Of a DNA stretch of 64,000 bases, positions 16,312 to 23,833 are shown one piece after another. Within the stretch, counting starts at the first letter, position 1. The number at the start of each line of letters is the position of its first letter. This stretch comes from Knufia peltigerae. Taxonomy: Eukaryota; Ascomycota; Eurotiomycetes; Chaetothyriales; Trichomeriaceae. Location: positions 62,001 to 126,000 of the forward strand of contig JAPDRN010000084.1 of assembly GCA_030247855.1 (NCBI GenBank), given 5' to 3'. The translations under genes were made by a program, and so were the position numbers. Below the pieces are notes generated by a model. The model worked only from the letters and a program-made list of their open reading frames with translations. It was not told the origin of the DNA and searched no databases.

Positions 16312-18516
16312 TCAGAACTTCCAGCGCAGGCTGGCCGCCACGAAGCGCGGCTCGCCGTAGTTGTTGTAGTCCAGGTTGGCCCAGTAGGTCTTGTCCAGCG
16401 CGTTGCGCACGCTCAGCGTCGCCGTCCAGTTGTCGCTGATGCGGTAGTTGGCGTTGAACTGCACCAGCGCATACGCGGGCTGGTTCACCGTCACTGTGGT
16501 GCCCACGCCCACCGGGTAGGGGATGTTGTAGCCCTGCACCTTGCTCTGCCACTGCACGCCACCGCCGATGCTCAGGCGCTCCAGCGCGCCGCGCAGCTGC
16601 AACTGGGTATTGAGCTGCAGCAGGTCTTCGGCCGGGTTGGCGTACAGCAGGTCGGTGGCCGCACGGGTCACCTTGACGTGGGTATAGCCGGCATTGACCG
16701 TCCAACCCGGCAGGATCTCGCCGTTGATGTCCACTTCCCAGCCACGCGCCTTGGTGCCGTTGACGCCGATGTAGGCCGAGCTGCCGTCGCTGAGTGAGCC
16801 TTCCGGCACGCTCATGTCGCGCACCGCGTAGTTGTCCTGCTTGGCTTCGAACACCGCCGCGTTGGCGGTCAGGCGACCGTCGAACCATTGCGTCTTCAGG
16901 CCCGCTTCCAGGTTGGAGCCCTGCACCGGCGCCAGCAGGTTCTCGTTGCGGTCCTTGTAGTTCTGCGGGTTGAAGATCTCGGTGTAGCTGGCATAAGCCG
17001 CCACGTTCGGGGTGATGTCGTACACCAGGCCCACGTATGGGGTGACTTCATCGCTCACCTTGTACGCGCCGCTGGTAGCGGTGTAGCTGCCGGCGGCGTT
17101 GTAGGCACGGGTCTGGGTCTGCCAGCGGCTCAGGCGTGCGCCGGCAATCAGCGCCAGCGGATCGGCCAGGCGCAGGCGGGTGGCGAGGTAGAAACCGCTC
17201 TGCGTGGTCTTGGCCACGCGGCGTGCGCCGGTAAGGGTGTACGTCACTTCGGAGATGTCGCCATCCCAGGTATGCACGTTGGGGATGTAGTAGCAGCGCT
17301 CGCGGCCACACGTCGCCCAATCGCGCGGATAGTTCAGCGCAAGGGTGTTGGTGGTGCCTTCCAGGTCGGCCCATTGCGCGCCCACGGTCACGTCGTGCTC
17401 CTGGCCCCACAGGCTGAAGGTGCCGGTCAGGTAGGCGTCGACGTTGCGGCGGGTGTCTTCCGAATCGCCGGCGGCGGTGCGCAGGTAGATGCCCGCGCCG
17501 GTCACCGGGTCGGGATTGCCGGTGCCGTACAGGCGCATGTTCTGCACGTTGCCACGGGTGTAGGCGGTGTTGATCTTCAGCAGCCAGTTCTCACCGAAGC
17601 GCTGTTCCAGGTTGGCGAATACCGTGCTGGTCTCGCGCTGCCAGTAGCTCCACTTCGGTGCCAGGTTGGTCGAGCGCGGCAGATGGGCGAAGTTGCCCTG
17701 GCTGTCGAAGAACGGCACGGTGCCCCAGGTCGAACCCACCGGGTTGTTGTCCTGGGTCTGGTAGCCGACGGTCACCGTGGTGCTGTCGGTCACATCACCT
17801 TCCAACACGGCCATGCCGGCCATCTTGTTCTCTTTGTAGCGGTCGTAATAGAAATCGCGATCGGTGTAGGCGGCGACCACGCGGCTGCGGAAGCGGCCGT
17901 CGGCGGTCAGTGGTGCGGTCACGTCCGCCTCCATGCGGCGGTAGTCCCAGCTGCCGGCACTGACCGAGAACGAAGCGTCGAACTCCTTGCCCGGGCGCTT
18001 GCGCAGCAGGTTCACCGTGGCCGACGGCACACCCGCGCCGCTGAGCAGGCCGTTGGCGCCGCGGATCACTTCCACCCGGTCGTAGAAAGCGGTGTCGTAT
18101 TCCTGGTTGGTCGAGCCGCTGTAGGTGGGAATGCCGTCCACCTGGAAATCGGTGATGGCAAAGCCGCGCGCGTAGTACAGCGGGCGCTGGGTGTCATAGA
18201 AGGACACGCTGACGCCGGTGACATAGCGCATCACATCGTTGAGGCTGAACAACGATTCGTCCTGCAGGCGCTGCAGGCCGATCACCGTGGACGACTGCGG
18301 CGTTTCCTGCAGGGTGATCGGCAGGCGGGTGGTGCTGGACGGCGGCGCGGACTGCTCGGCGCGCACGCTGACCCGATCCAGGGTCTTGGCGTCGGCCGCA
18401 TCGGCATCGGCAGCGGCAGCGGCAAACGCCGACGGCGCAGCCAGGGTGAGGCAGGACAGCAGGGCAGCGGGCAGCAGCGCACGGCGGGGCAGGCGGTTGG
18501 GGAAAATCTGGGTCAT
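16312..18516 (-). CDS. TonB-dependent siderophore receptor (FpvA/FhuE-like)
   Basis: 734 residues. A signal peptide (to about residue 33, ...SAFAAAAADAD) is followed by a TonB-box-like segment KTLDRVSVRAE. The plug domain (about 60-190) contains ITLQETPQSSTVIGLQRL, GFAITDFQVDGIPTYSG and the VEVIRGANGLLSGAGVPSAT block. A 22-strand outer-membrane barrel ends in SLRWKF with the usual terminal Phe. A cysteine pair in CGRERCYYIP (around residue 408) matches the extracellular loop of ferric-coprogen/pyoverdine-type receptors. It would take up a ferric hydroxamate-type siderophore; the exact ligand is unknown. It has its own promoter and terminator and no linked siderophore synthesis genes. Confidence 0.92.
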   Translation of the reverse strand: MTQIFPNRLPRRALLPAALLSCLTLAAPSAFAAAAADADAADAKTLDRVSVRAEQSAPPSSTTRLPITLQETPQSSTVIGLQRLQDESLFSLNDVMRYVTGVSVSFYDTQRPLYYARGFAITDFQVDGIPTYSGSTNQEYDTAFYDRVEVIRGANGLLSGAGVPSATVNLLRKRPGKEFDASFSVSAGSWDYRRMEADVTAPLTADGRFRSRVVAAYTDRDFYYDRYKENKMAGMAVLEGDVTDSTTVTVGYQTQDNNPVGSTWGTVPFFDSQGNFAHLPRSTNLAPKWSYWQRETSTVFANLEQRFGENWLLKINTAYTRGNVQNMRLYGTGNPDPVTGAGIYLRTAAGDSEDTRRNVDAYLTGTFSLWGQEHDVTVGAQWADLEGTTNTLALNYPRDWATCGRERCYYIPNVHTWDGDISEVTYTLTGARRVAKTTQSGFYLATRLRLADPLALIAGARLSRWQTQTRAYNAAGSYTATSGAYKVSDEVTPYVGLVYDITPNVAAYASYTEIFNPQNYKDRNENLLAPVQGSNLEAGLKTQWFDGRLTANAAVFEAKQDNYAVRDMSVPEGSLSDGSSAYIGVNGTKARGWEVDINGEILPGWTVNAGYTHVKVTRAATDLLYANPAEDLLQLNTQLQLRGALERLSIGGGVQWQSKVQGYNIPYPVGVGTTVTVNQPAYALVQFNANYRISDNWTATLSVRNALDKTYWANLDYNNYGEPRFVAASLRWKF

Positions 18517-18633
18517 GGCGGGCTCGAAGCGTGGAGGCGGGGAAGGGGCGGCAACAGTCGTCCAGCACCCGGGGCGGCGGCTTCGGGCACATCAGGTCCA
18601 TCTGGGAGTGGCGCGGTCACTGCGCAGGATGCA

Positions 18634-18662
18634 AATGTAAATAATTCTTAACAACATTACAA
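18634..18662 (-). promoter_or_regulatory. Candidate promoter with Fur-like AT-rich site for the TonB receptor
   Basis: On the minus strand TTGTAA and TACATT are 17 bases apart. The spacer (TGTTGTTAAGAATTATT) is the only strongly AT-rich stretch nearby and is weakly symmetric. Iron receptors are normally Fur-controlled, so a Fur site overlapping this promoter is likely, but the match to the Fur consensus is poor by eye. Confidence 0.4.
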
Positions 18663-18710
18663 TTCGCGCCGTTGCGCAGGGGTTTGTCGGCGCCTGGCAG
18701 GGGCTGGAGC

Positions 18711-18805
18711 GGGGTCGGATCCCGTTGCCCAAGCAACGGGCTCTGACTCCGCCCTCGGCGCTCAAGCGCGGGTCAGAGCCCTCCCGTGCGGGAGTGATCC
18801 GACCC
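18711..18805. repeat. Double GGGGTCGG-type palindrome
   Basis: 18711-18750 and 18770-18805 are two hairpins that are also complementary to each other at their outer ends (GGGTCGGATC near the left edge, GATCCGACCC at the right edge). The whole segment can therefore fold as two small hairpins or one large one. Confidence 0.75.
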
Positions 18806-18822
18806 TCAACCGCACAAACGCA

Positions 18823-18846
18823 GACGGCCACCCGAAGGTGGCCGTC
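18823..18846 (-). terminator. Hairpin terminator downstream of mqo
   Basis: GACGGCCACC-CGAA-GGTGGCCGTC, a ten-base-pair stem with a four-base loop, begins 23 bases after the mqo stop codon. The T-run beyond it is weak (GCGTTTGTG), so termination may be partial. Confidence 0.6.
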
Positions 18847-18869
18847 GTATGCATACGCAAACCGCAGGC

Positions 18870-20567
18870 TTACAGCGCCTGCAGTTCCTCGTTGGCGTTG
18901 CGCTTTTCCTTGGCCGGCGCCGCGGCCGGCGCGACCGTCGGCGCCAGTGCCGGCGTCGTACCTGCTTCCGCCGGAACCTCCAGGTAGTGCAGGTGCAGGG
19001 TCTGGCTGGTCAGCGTGCGGATCTCGTTGGTCAGCGCGGCACTCTCGTTGAGCTTGCGGCCGTACGAGGGAACGATCTCGCGCAGGCGGGCTTCCCACCC
19101 GGCCTTCATCTGTTCCGGGAAGGCCTTGGCCATCAGGTCCAGCATGATCGGCGGCGAGGTCGAAGCGCCCGGCGAGGCACCCAGCAGCGCAGCGAGGGTG
19201 TGGTCCTTGTCGGTCACGATCTCGGTACCGAACTGCAGCACCGCGCCCTTCAGCGGATCACGCTTGATGATCTGCACGCGCTGGCCAGCGGTGACCAGCT
19301 TCCAGTCGCCCGGCTTGGCATTGGGGAAGTACTTGACCAGTTCGGCCTGGCGATCAGCGTCGTTCAGGCGTGCCTGGCTCATCAGGTACTGCACCAGGTC
19401 CAGGTTGTCCTTGCCCACTTCCAGCATCGGGCCGACGTTGTTGTGGTTGACCGACGAATACAGGTCCCACCACGAGCCGTGCTTGAGGAACTTGGTGCTG
19501 TACAGCGCGAACGGCCCGAACAGGACCACCTGCTTGCCGTCCAGCTTGCGCGCGTCCAGGTGCGGCACAGACATCGGCGGCGAACCGGTTTCAGCCATGC
19601 CGTAGGCCTTCACGCCATGGCGCGAGGTCACGTCCTGGCCCTGGAAGGCGAGGAACTGGCCGCCCACCGGGAAGCCGGCGTAGTCCTTCGATTCGGGGAT
19701 GCCCGACATCTGCAGCAGCTTCAGCGCGGCGCCACCGGCACCGATGAACACGAAGCGGGCGTGGGTGGTGGATTCGGTGCCGGCCTTGAGGTCCTTCACC
19801 GTCACGTTCCAGCTCTTGTCCGCGTTCTGCCGCAGCGCGCTGACCTCGTGGTTGAGGTGCAGGCCGAAGTTCGGGCTGTGCTGCAGGCCGGCGGTCAGCT
19901 GGCGGGTGATGACGCCGAAGTTGACGTCGGTGCCCAGCGGCATCCAGGTCGCGGCGACCTTCTGCTTCGGGTCGCGGCCTTCCATCAGCAGCGGTGCCCA
20001 CTGCTTGATCTGCGCCGGGTCCTCGGAGTACTGCATGCCGTAGAACAGCGGGTTCTTCACCAGCGCCTGCTGACGCTTGTGCAGGTAGGCGATGTTGTCA
20101 TCGCCCCAGACGAAGCTCATGTGCGGGGTCGGGTTGATGAAGTCGCTGGGCTGGCTCAGCCGGCCTTCCTTCACCTGGTGCGACCAGAACTGGCGCGAGA
20201 CCTCGAACGATTCGGCGATGCCGACCGCACGCTTGGTCTCGATGCTGCCATCGGGCAGTTCCGGGGTGTAGTTCAGTTCGGCGAATGCCGAGTGGCCGGT
20301 GCCGGCGTTGTTCCAGCCGTCCGAGCTTTCACCGGCGACGCCGTCGAGGCGCTCGTAGACCTGGATGTTCCAGTCCGGCTGCAGTTCCTGCAGGTAGGTG
20401 GCCAGGGTGATGCTCATGATGCCGGCGCCGACCAGCACGACATCGACGGGCTTGTCGTTGCTCGCAGCGGGCACCGAGCGCTGGGTCAGCGGCCAGTACA
20501 GGAACAGTGCGGCGACCAGCAACAGCAGCACGAGCAGGGCGAGTAGGGCCTTGCCAAATTTCTTCAT
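18870..20567 (-). CDS. mqo: Malate:quinone oxidoreductase, membrane-anchored form
   Basis: 565 residues. Mqo oxidises malate to oxaloacetate with FAD and passes electrons to quinone. The FAD site is VDVVLVGAGIMSITLATYLQ (about residues 41-60), followed by the Mqo signatures WNNAGTGHSAFAELNYTPE and KRAVGIAESFEVSRQFW. GWEARLREIVPSYG and the ending NANEELQAL are also typical. Unusually for the family, the N-terminus is a strong membrane helix (residues 5-25, ALLALLVLLLLVAALFLYW), so the enzyme should be anchored rather than peripheral. A Pro/Ala-rich insert precedes the C-terminus. Single gene with its own hairpin terminator. Confidence 0.93.
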   Translation of the reverse strand: MKKFGKALLALLVLLLLVAALFLYWPLTQRSVPAASNDKPVDVVLVGAGIMSITLATYLQELQPDWNIQVYERLDGVAGESSDGWNNAGTGHSAFAELNYTPELPDGSIETKRAVGIAESFEVSRQFWSHQVKEGRLSQPSDFINPTPHMSFVWGDDNIAYLHKRQQALVKNPLFYGMQYSEDPAQIKQWAPLLMEGRDPKQKVAATWMPLGTDVNFGVITRQLTAGLQHSPNFGLHLNHEVSALRQNADKSWNVTVKDLKAGTESTTHARFVFIGAGGAALKLLQMSGIPESKDYAGFPVGGQFLAFQGQDVTSRHGVKAYGMAETGSPPMSVPHLDARKLDGKQVVLFGPFALYSTKFLKHGSWWDLYSSVNHNNVGPMLEVGKDNLDLVQYLMSQARLNDADRQAELVKYFPNAKPGDWKLVTAGQRVQIIKRDPLKGAVLQFGTEIVTDKDHTLAALLGASPGASTSPPIMLDLMAKAFPEQMKAGWEARLREIVPSYGRKLNESAALTNEIRTLTSQTLHLHYLEVPAEAGTTPALAPTVAPAAAPAKEKRNANEELQAL

Positions 20568-20728
20568 GGGGGCGGAATCGTTGGCGGGGGGAAGGGGTCA
20601 GGATGCGCAAGAAGCAGGGAAAGAGCGTGAAGAAACAACGCCTTGCAGCATTCCAGTGGCGATTTTAACCGCTTCTGGTCCGATTTTGATGCAACGCAGC
20701 ATCCGGCCCGCGCGTTCAGCCCAGTTCC

Positions 20729-20752
20729 GGTAGCGCCGGGCCATCCCCGGCG
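20729..20752. repeat. GGTAGCGCCGGGCCA-type palindrome
   Basis: GGTAGCGCCGGGCCATCCCCGGCG. Similar copies are at 48674-48697 and 54233-54256, with a degenerate one near 54987. It lies just downstream of the GNAT gene. Confidence 0.75.
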
Positions 20753-20772
20753 GCTTTTCCCGGTGCCGCGCG

Positions 20773-21219
20773 TCAAGACAGCTCAAGAATCTCGTCACCG
20801 GCCTCGTCGATCTCGCCGGTCGCCTTCCAGCCCAGATGCCGATAGAAGCCATGGGAACGCGAGCGCGGGTCGGCCGAGCAGGCCAGGAACAGGCGGGTGT
20901 GGCCGGCATCGCGGGTCAGGCTGACCACGTCCTGCAGCAGCTGCCGGCCGATGCCGCGGTTCTCGAATTCCGGCAGCAGGGCCAGCACCAGCACCTCGCC
21001 GCTTTCGCGGTCGGCGAAGCAGTAGCCGGCCATCCGCTCGCCCTCCCAGGCGACGCGACCAATTGAATCTCCACCGGCAATACCTGCGGCCCAGCTCTCC
21101 TTGGTGATGCCCAGTTCCGCCAGCTGCGCGGCGCTGAAGGCATTTTCGCGGGTGCGCCCGCGAAGGTCGATGCAGGCAGCAGCATCATCGGGAAGGGCGT
21201 CGCGGTAGTGGATCGTCAT
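20773..21219 (-). CDS. GNAT-family N-acetyltransferase
   Basis: 148 residues from the ATG at 21219 (MTIHYRDALPDDAAACIDLR). The acetyl-CoA binding motif A is EVLVLALLPEFENRGIGRQLLQDVV (residues about 81-105; the Q/RxxGxG/A core reads NRGIGRQ), followed by motif B around LFLACSADPRSRSHGFYRHLGWK. The substrate cannot be told from sequence. The promoter is probably in the 80 bases before 21300. No operon partner. Confidence 0.88.
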   Translation of the reverse strand: MTIHYRDALPDDAAACIDLRGRTRENAFSAAQLAELGITKESWAAGIAGGDSIGRVAWEGERMAGYCFADRESGEVLVLALLPEFENRGIGRQLLQDVVSLTRDAGHTRLFLACSADPRSRSHGFYRHLGWKATGEIDEAGDEILELS

Positions 21220-21299
21220 CTGGGGAAACCTGTGGTCGAACGGAATCGCGCGATTGTGGCCGGCCCGCATGGAGATTGGATGGAGGCGGGGAGCGGTCT

Positions 21300-21884
21300 T
21301 CATTCATTGCCGATGGTGAAGTACTCCGCCGCGAAGTAGCCCAGTTGATAGGCCAGCGTCGCTGCAGCCAGCACCAGCTGCGAACGCGTGCTGCGCAGGT
21401 GCCAGCCCAGTGCGGCGACGACGAGCATCAGTGCCGTATGCAGTGGGTAGGCCTCGCCCAGCAGCCGCCATCGACTTCCCCCTTTGATCGCGGTGTCCAC
21501 AAGATCCAGAAGCGTCAATATCGCGATCACCCCGAAGATCCAGCGTCGACGCTGCATCAGGTAGTTGCCGTAACTTCCGTACTCGCGCAGGTCTTCGGGA
21601 AACAGCAGCGCGCACAGCAGGAACCAGGTCGCGCTGTAGGTGATCACGAACAGATAGGTTTCAAACGTCCAGCGGTGCACTTCAACCAGGCGGAACTCCC
21701 ACCACCAGAAGGTCACCAGCGATACCAGCGTCCACATCACCCAGCACAGGTGCAGCGCCGAACAGCCACGCCGCTGCGGGTGTTCGATGATCTGCGCCAG
21801 CCCCTTCAGCAGGGTGGTGATGGACAGGCCGAGGATGATCCCCATCACCACGCGGATATGCAGGAATACCGGTTCGGTTTCCAT
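21300..21884 (-). CDS. Multi-pass membrane protein of unknown function
   Basis: 194 residues from the ATG at 21884 (METEPVFLHIRVVMGIILGL), with GAGGGGGC upstream; a longer start at 21953 would cross a dispersed palindrome. Six hydrophobic segments can be traced, with a Trp-rich loop in VTFWWWEFRLVEVHRWTFETY and a charged loop FPEDLREYGSYGNYLMQRRRW (one cytoplasmic side). Similar arrangements occur in uncharacterised proteobacterial membrane proteins; no named family is recognised. It is followed on the same strand by the GNAT gene after about 80 bases. Confidence 0.75.
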   Translation of the reverse strand: METEPVFLHIRVVMGIILGLSITTLLKGLAQIIEHPQRRGCSALHLCWVMWTLVSLVTFWWWEFRLVEVHRWTFETYLFVITYSATWFLLCALLFPEDLREYGSYGNYLMQRRRWIFGVIAILTLLDLVDTAIKGGSRWRLLGEAYPLHTALMLVVAALGWHLRSTRSQLVLAAATLAYQLGYFAAEYFTIGNE

Positions 21885-21921
21885 CGGCCAGCCCCCTCGT
21901 CGGTTGCACCGATGCTTGCAT

Positions 21922-21988
21922 AAAAAGGCGGGAGAGGGGATCAAGTCGTTCATGCCACGACGGACTTGATCCCCTCCATCCCCTTTTT
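21922..21988. repeat. Long AAAAAGG...CCTTTTT palindrome
   Basis: AAAAAGGCGGGAGAGGGGATCAAGTCGT is matched almost completely by ACGACGGACTTGATCCCCTCC...CCCTTTTT. A close relative with perfect 33-base arms lies at 59075-59141. It abuts the argP stop codon, and its T-rich edges could terminate transcription in both directions. Confidence 0.85.
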
Positions 21989-22893
21989 CATCGCCTGCGC
22001 TGCACCAGCGCCGAGGCGGCGTCCAGCACCGCCCGGGTCAGCAGCGCCATCGTCTGCACATCGCCCTTCCAGTGCTGCCAGTACAGCGGCACGTCTTCCC
22101 ACGCGCGCTGCCGCACGTAGACCAGGCGCCCGGCATCCAGATGGCGCTTGACCAGCGGCAGCGGATTCATGGTCCAGCCCAGCCCGCCCAGATTGGCCTG
22201 CACGAACGCGCGGGTGGAGGGAATCCACCACGTCGGCGCGGTGCTGGGCAGGTCGGCGCCGGCCATGCGCCGGGCAAAGCGTGACTGCATGTCGTCCTTG
22301 CGGTTGAACACCAGCACCGGTGCCTGCGCCAGCGCCTGTGCGGTCACGCCCTTGGCGAAGTGTTGCTCGCGGAACTCCGGCGTACAGGTGGCGGCGTAGC
22401 GGATGCTGCCCAGCGCGTGGATCTGGCAGCCCTGCACCGGCTCGTCCAGGGTGGTCACCGCCCCCAGCACGGTGCCCTGGCGCAGCAGTTCGACGGTGTG
22501 GTCCTGGTCCTCCACCCGCAGGTCCAGGGTGGTGCCGGTGCCCTGCGCGAACTGCTGGGCGGCCTGTGGGAACCAGGTCTCCAGGCTGTCGTGGTTCACC
22601 GCTACGGGGATGCTGGCCTGCGGCAGGTCCTCGTCGGCCAGGCCCATGCGGTGCAGCGCGTCGTGCTCCAGCAGGGCGGTCTGCTCGGCCAGCTGCACCA
22701 GCAACTGGCCCTCGGCAGTCGCGGTCGCAGGCGTGCCGCGCTTGACCAGCAGGCGGCCGATGCGGTCTTCCAGTGCCTTGACCCGCTGTGAGATAGCCGA
22801 GGGGGTGACGTTGAGCGACTGCGCGGCACGGTCGAAGCTGCCTTCGCGGATCACCGCAGCCAGGGCCCGCAACTGGGCATGGTCGATGCGCAT
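21988..22893 (-). CDS. argP: LysR-family regulator ArgP (LysG type)
   Basis: 301 residues. The winged helix is at residues 1-60 (LRALAAVIREGSFDRAAQSL then NVTPSAISQRVKALEDRIG), with the effector domain from about 90 onward. The sequence around VEDQDHTVELLRQGTVLGAV and the ending PLYWQHWKGDVQTMALLTRAVLDAA is characteristic of ArgP/LysG. These sense basic amino acids and activate the exporter gene. The exporter is divergently transcribed 139 bases away, the classic argP-argO or lysG-lysE layout. Confidence 0.92.
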   Translation of the reverse strand: MRIDHAQLRALAAVIREGSFDRAAQSLNVTPSAISQRVKALEDRIGRLLVKRGTPATATAEGQLLVQLAEQTALLEHDALHRMGLADEDLPQASIPVAVNHDSLETWFPQAAQQFAQGTGTTLDLRVEDQDHTVELLRQGTVLGAVTTLDEPVQGCQIHALGSIRYAATCTPEFREQHFAKGVTAQALAQAPVLVFNRKDDMQSRFARRMAGADLPSTAPTWWIPSTRAFVQANLGGLGWTMNPLPLVKRHLDAGRLVYVRQRAWEDVPLYWQHWKGDVQTMALLTRAVLDAASALVQRRR

Positions 22894-22907
22894 GGAGATT
22901 AAGCTTC

Positions 22908-22933
22908 GCTAATGTTGGTTTAGTAAGTTTAGC
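22908..22933. promoter_or_regulatory. ArgP operator candidate between argP and argO
   Basis: GCTAA (22908-22912) and TTAGC (22929-22933) form a dyad in an AT-rich stretch. Within it CTAA-N7-TTAG (22909-22923) fits the T-N11-A pattern of LysR-type sites. It lies close to the argP start and about 100 bases before argO, as expected for an activator that also represses itself. Confidence 0.5.
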
Positions 22934-23032
22934 TCGTCTTTTCTATGTTGCGGCGCGACAATGGCGCCCGTTCCGGTGCTGTCCGCCTTCGCGAGGCACC
23001 GCTCCCCCAAGCAAGACAAGGTAGTGAATCCC

Positions 23033-23668
23033 ATGTTCTCGGTCATCTCCGCCAGCACCGGCCTTGGTGCCTGGTTCAGTGGTGCGGCTACCGGCATCGG
23101 CCTGTTTGCCGTGGTCGGCGCCCAGAGCGCCTTCATCCTGCGTCAGGGCATCCTGCGCAAGCACATCGTGCCGGTGGTCGCCACCTGTGCGGCCATCGAT
23201 GCGATCTTCATCTTCGCCAGCGTGGCCGGCCTGCGTACGCTCACCACGGCGCTGCCGTGGCTGACCACGGCCGTCCTCTGGACCGGCGTGGCCTTCCTGG
23301 CCTGGTATGCGATGAAGTCGGCGCGCCGTGCGATCGCCGGTGGCGGCGGCATGGGCGAGGCCGACAGCGATGACGGCAGCCGTCGCTCGGTGCTGCTGGC
23401 CGCGGTCGGCTTCTCGCTGATCAATCCGCACTTCTGGCTGGACATGATGGTGATCGGCTCGATCGCCGAGAACTTCGGCAATGCACGCATGGCCTTCGCT
23501 GCCGGCGTGGTCACCGCCAGCTGCCTGTGGCTGACCGCGCAGGGTCTGGGCGCGCGCCTGCTGGCACCGCTGTTCACCAAGCCCAGCACCTGGCGCGTGC
23601 TTGACGGCACCATCGCGGTGATCCTCAGCATCCTGGCCCTCACTCTGGCGGTGCGCGGGGTCCATTGA
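23033..23668 (+). CDS. argO: LysE/ArgO-family basic amino acid exporter
   Basis: 211 residues from the ATG at 23033; a GTG three codons earlier (23024) is an alternative start closer to AAGG. Five to six membrane helices. The family motif is GLFAVVGAQSAFILRQGILRKH (about residues 20-41), and VGFSLINPHFWLDMMVIGSIA (about 128-148) holds the second conserved block. It exports arginine and/or lysine across the cytoplasmic membrane. It is divergent from argP and ends with a strong terminator. Confidence 0.92.
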   Translation: MFSVISASTGLGAWFSGAATGIGLFAVVGAQSAFILRQGILRKHIVPVVATCAAIDAIFIFASVAGLRTLTTALPWLTTAVLWTGVAFLAWYAMKSARRAIAGGGGMGEADSDDGSRRSVLLAAVGFSLINPHFWLDMMVIGSIAENFGNARMAFAAGVVTASCLWLTAQGLGARLLAPLFTKPSTWRVLDGTIAVILSILALTLAVRGVH

Positions 23669-23721
23669 CCCGGCGCACGCCCCCCGAACCCACGTCCTTA
23701 CTCTCTCTCCAAGGTAGTGGC

Positions 23722-23755
23722 AACGACGGCACCGGCAACGGTGCCGTCGTTTTTT
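23722..23755 (+). terminator. Strong rho-independent terminator after argO
   Basis: AACGACGGCACCG-GCAA-CGGTGCCGTCGTT is a perfect 13-base-pair stem with a four-base loop, followed by a run of T to 23755. Confidence 0.95.
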
Positions 23756-23833
23756 CTGCCCACTGGCGGCGCGGCCGCTGGCCTGCCTAGAATTGGCCAG
23801 CCGGGACAAGGCGTCCAGGCGTAAGGGGGAAGG

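Larger units (their letters stand above)
18517..18869. other. 353-base gene-free region between mqo and the TonB receptor gene
   Basis: No credible gene is present. From left to right on the plus strand it holds the receptor leader, an AT-rich promoter island (about 18630-18665), an element of the GGGGTCGG family, and the hairpin that ends mqo. All four parts are annotated separately. Confidence 0.8.

Noticed and set aside
14472..16439. A 655-codon open frame on the plus strand
   Set aside because: Antisense to mdcA, whose identity is certain; low-information His/Arg/Gly composition.
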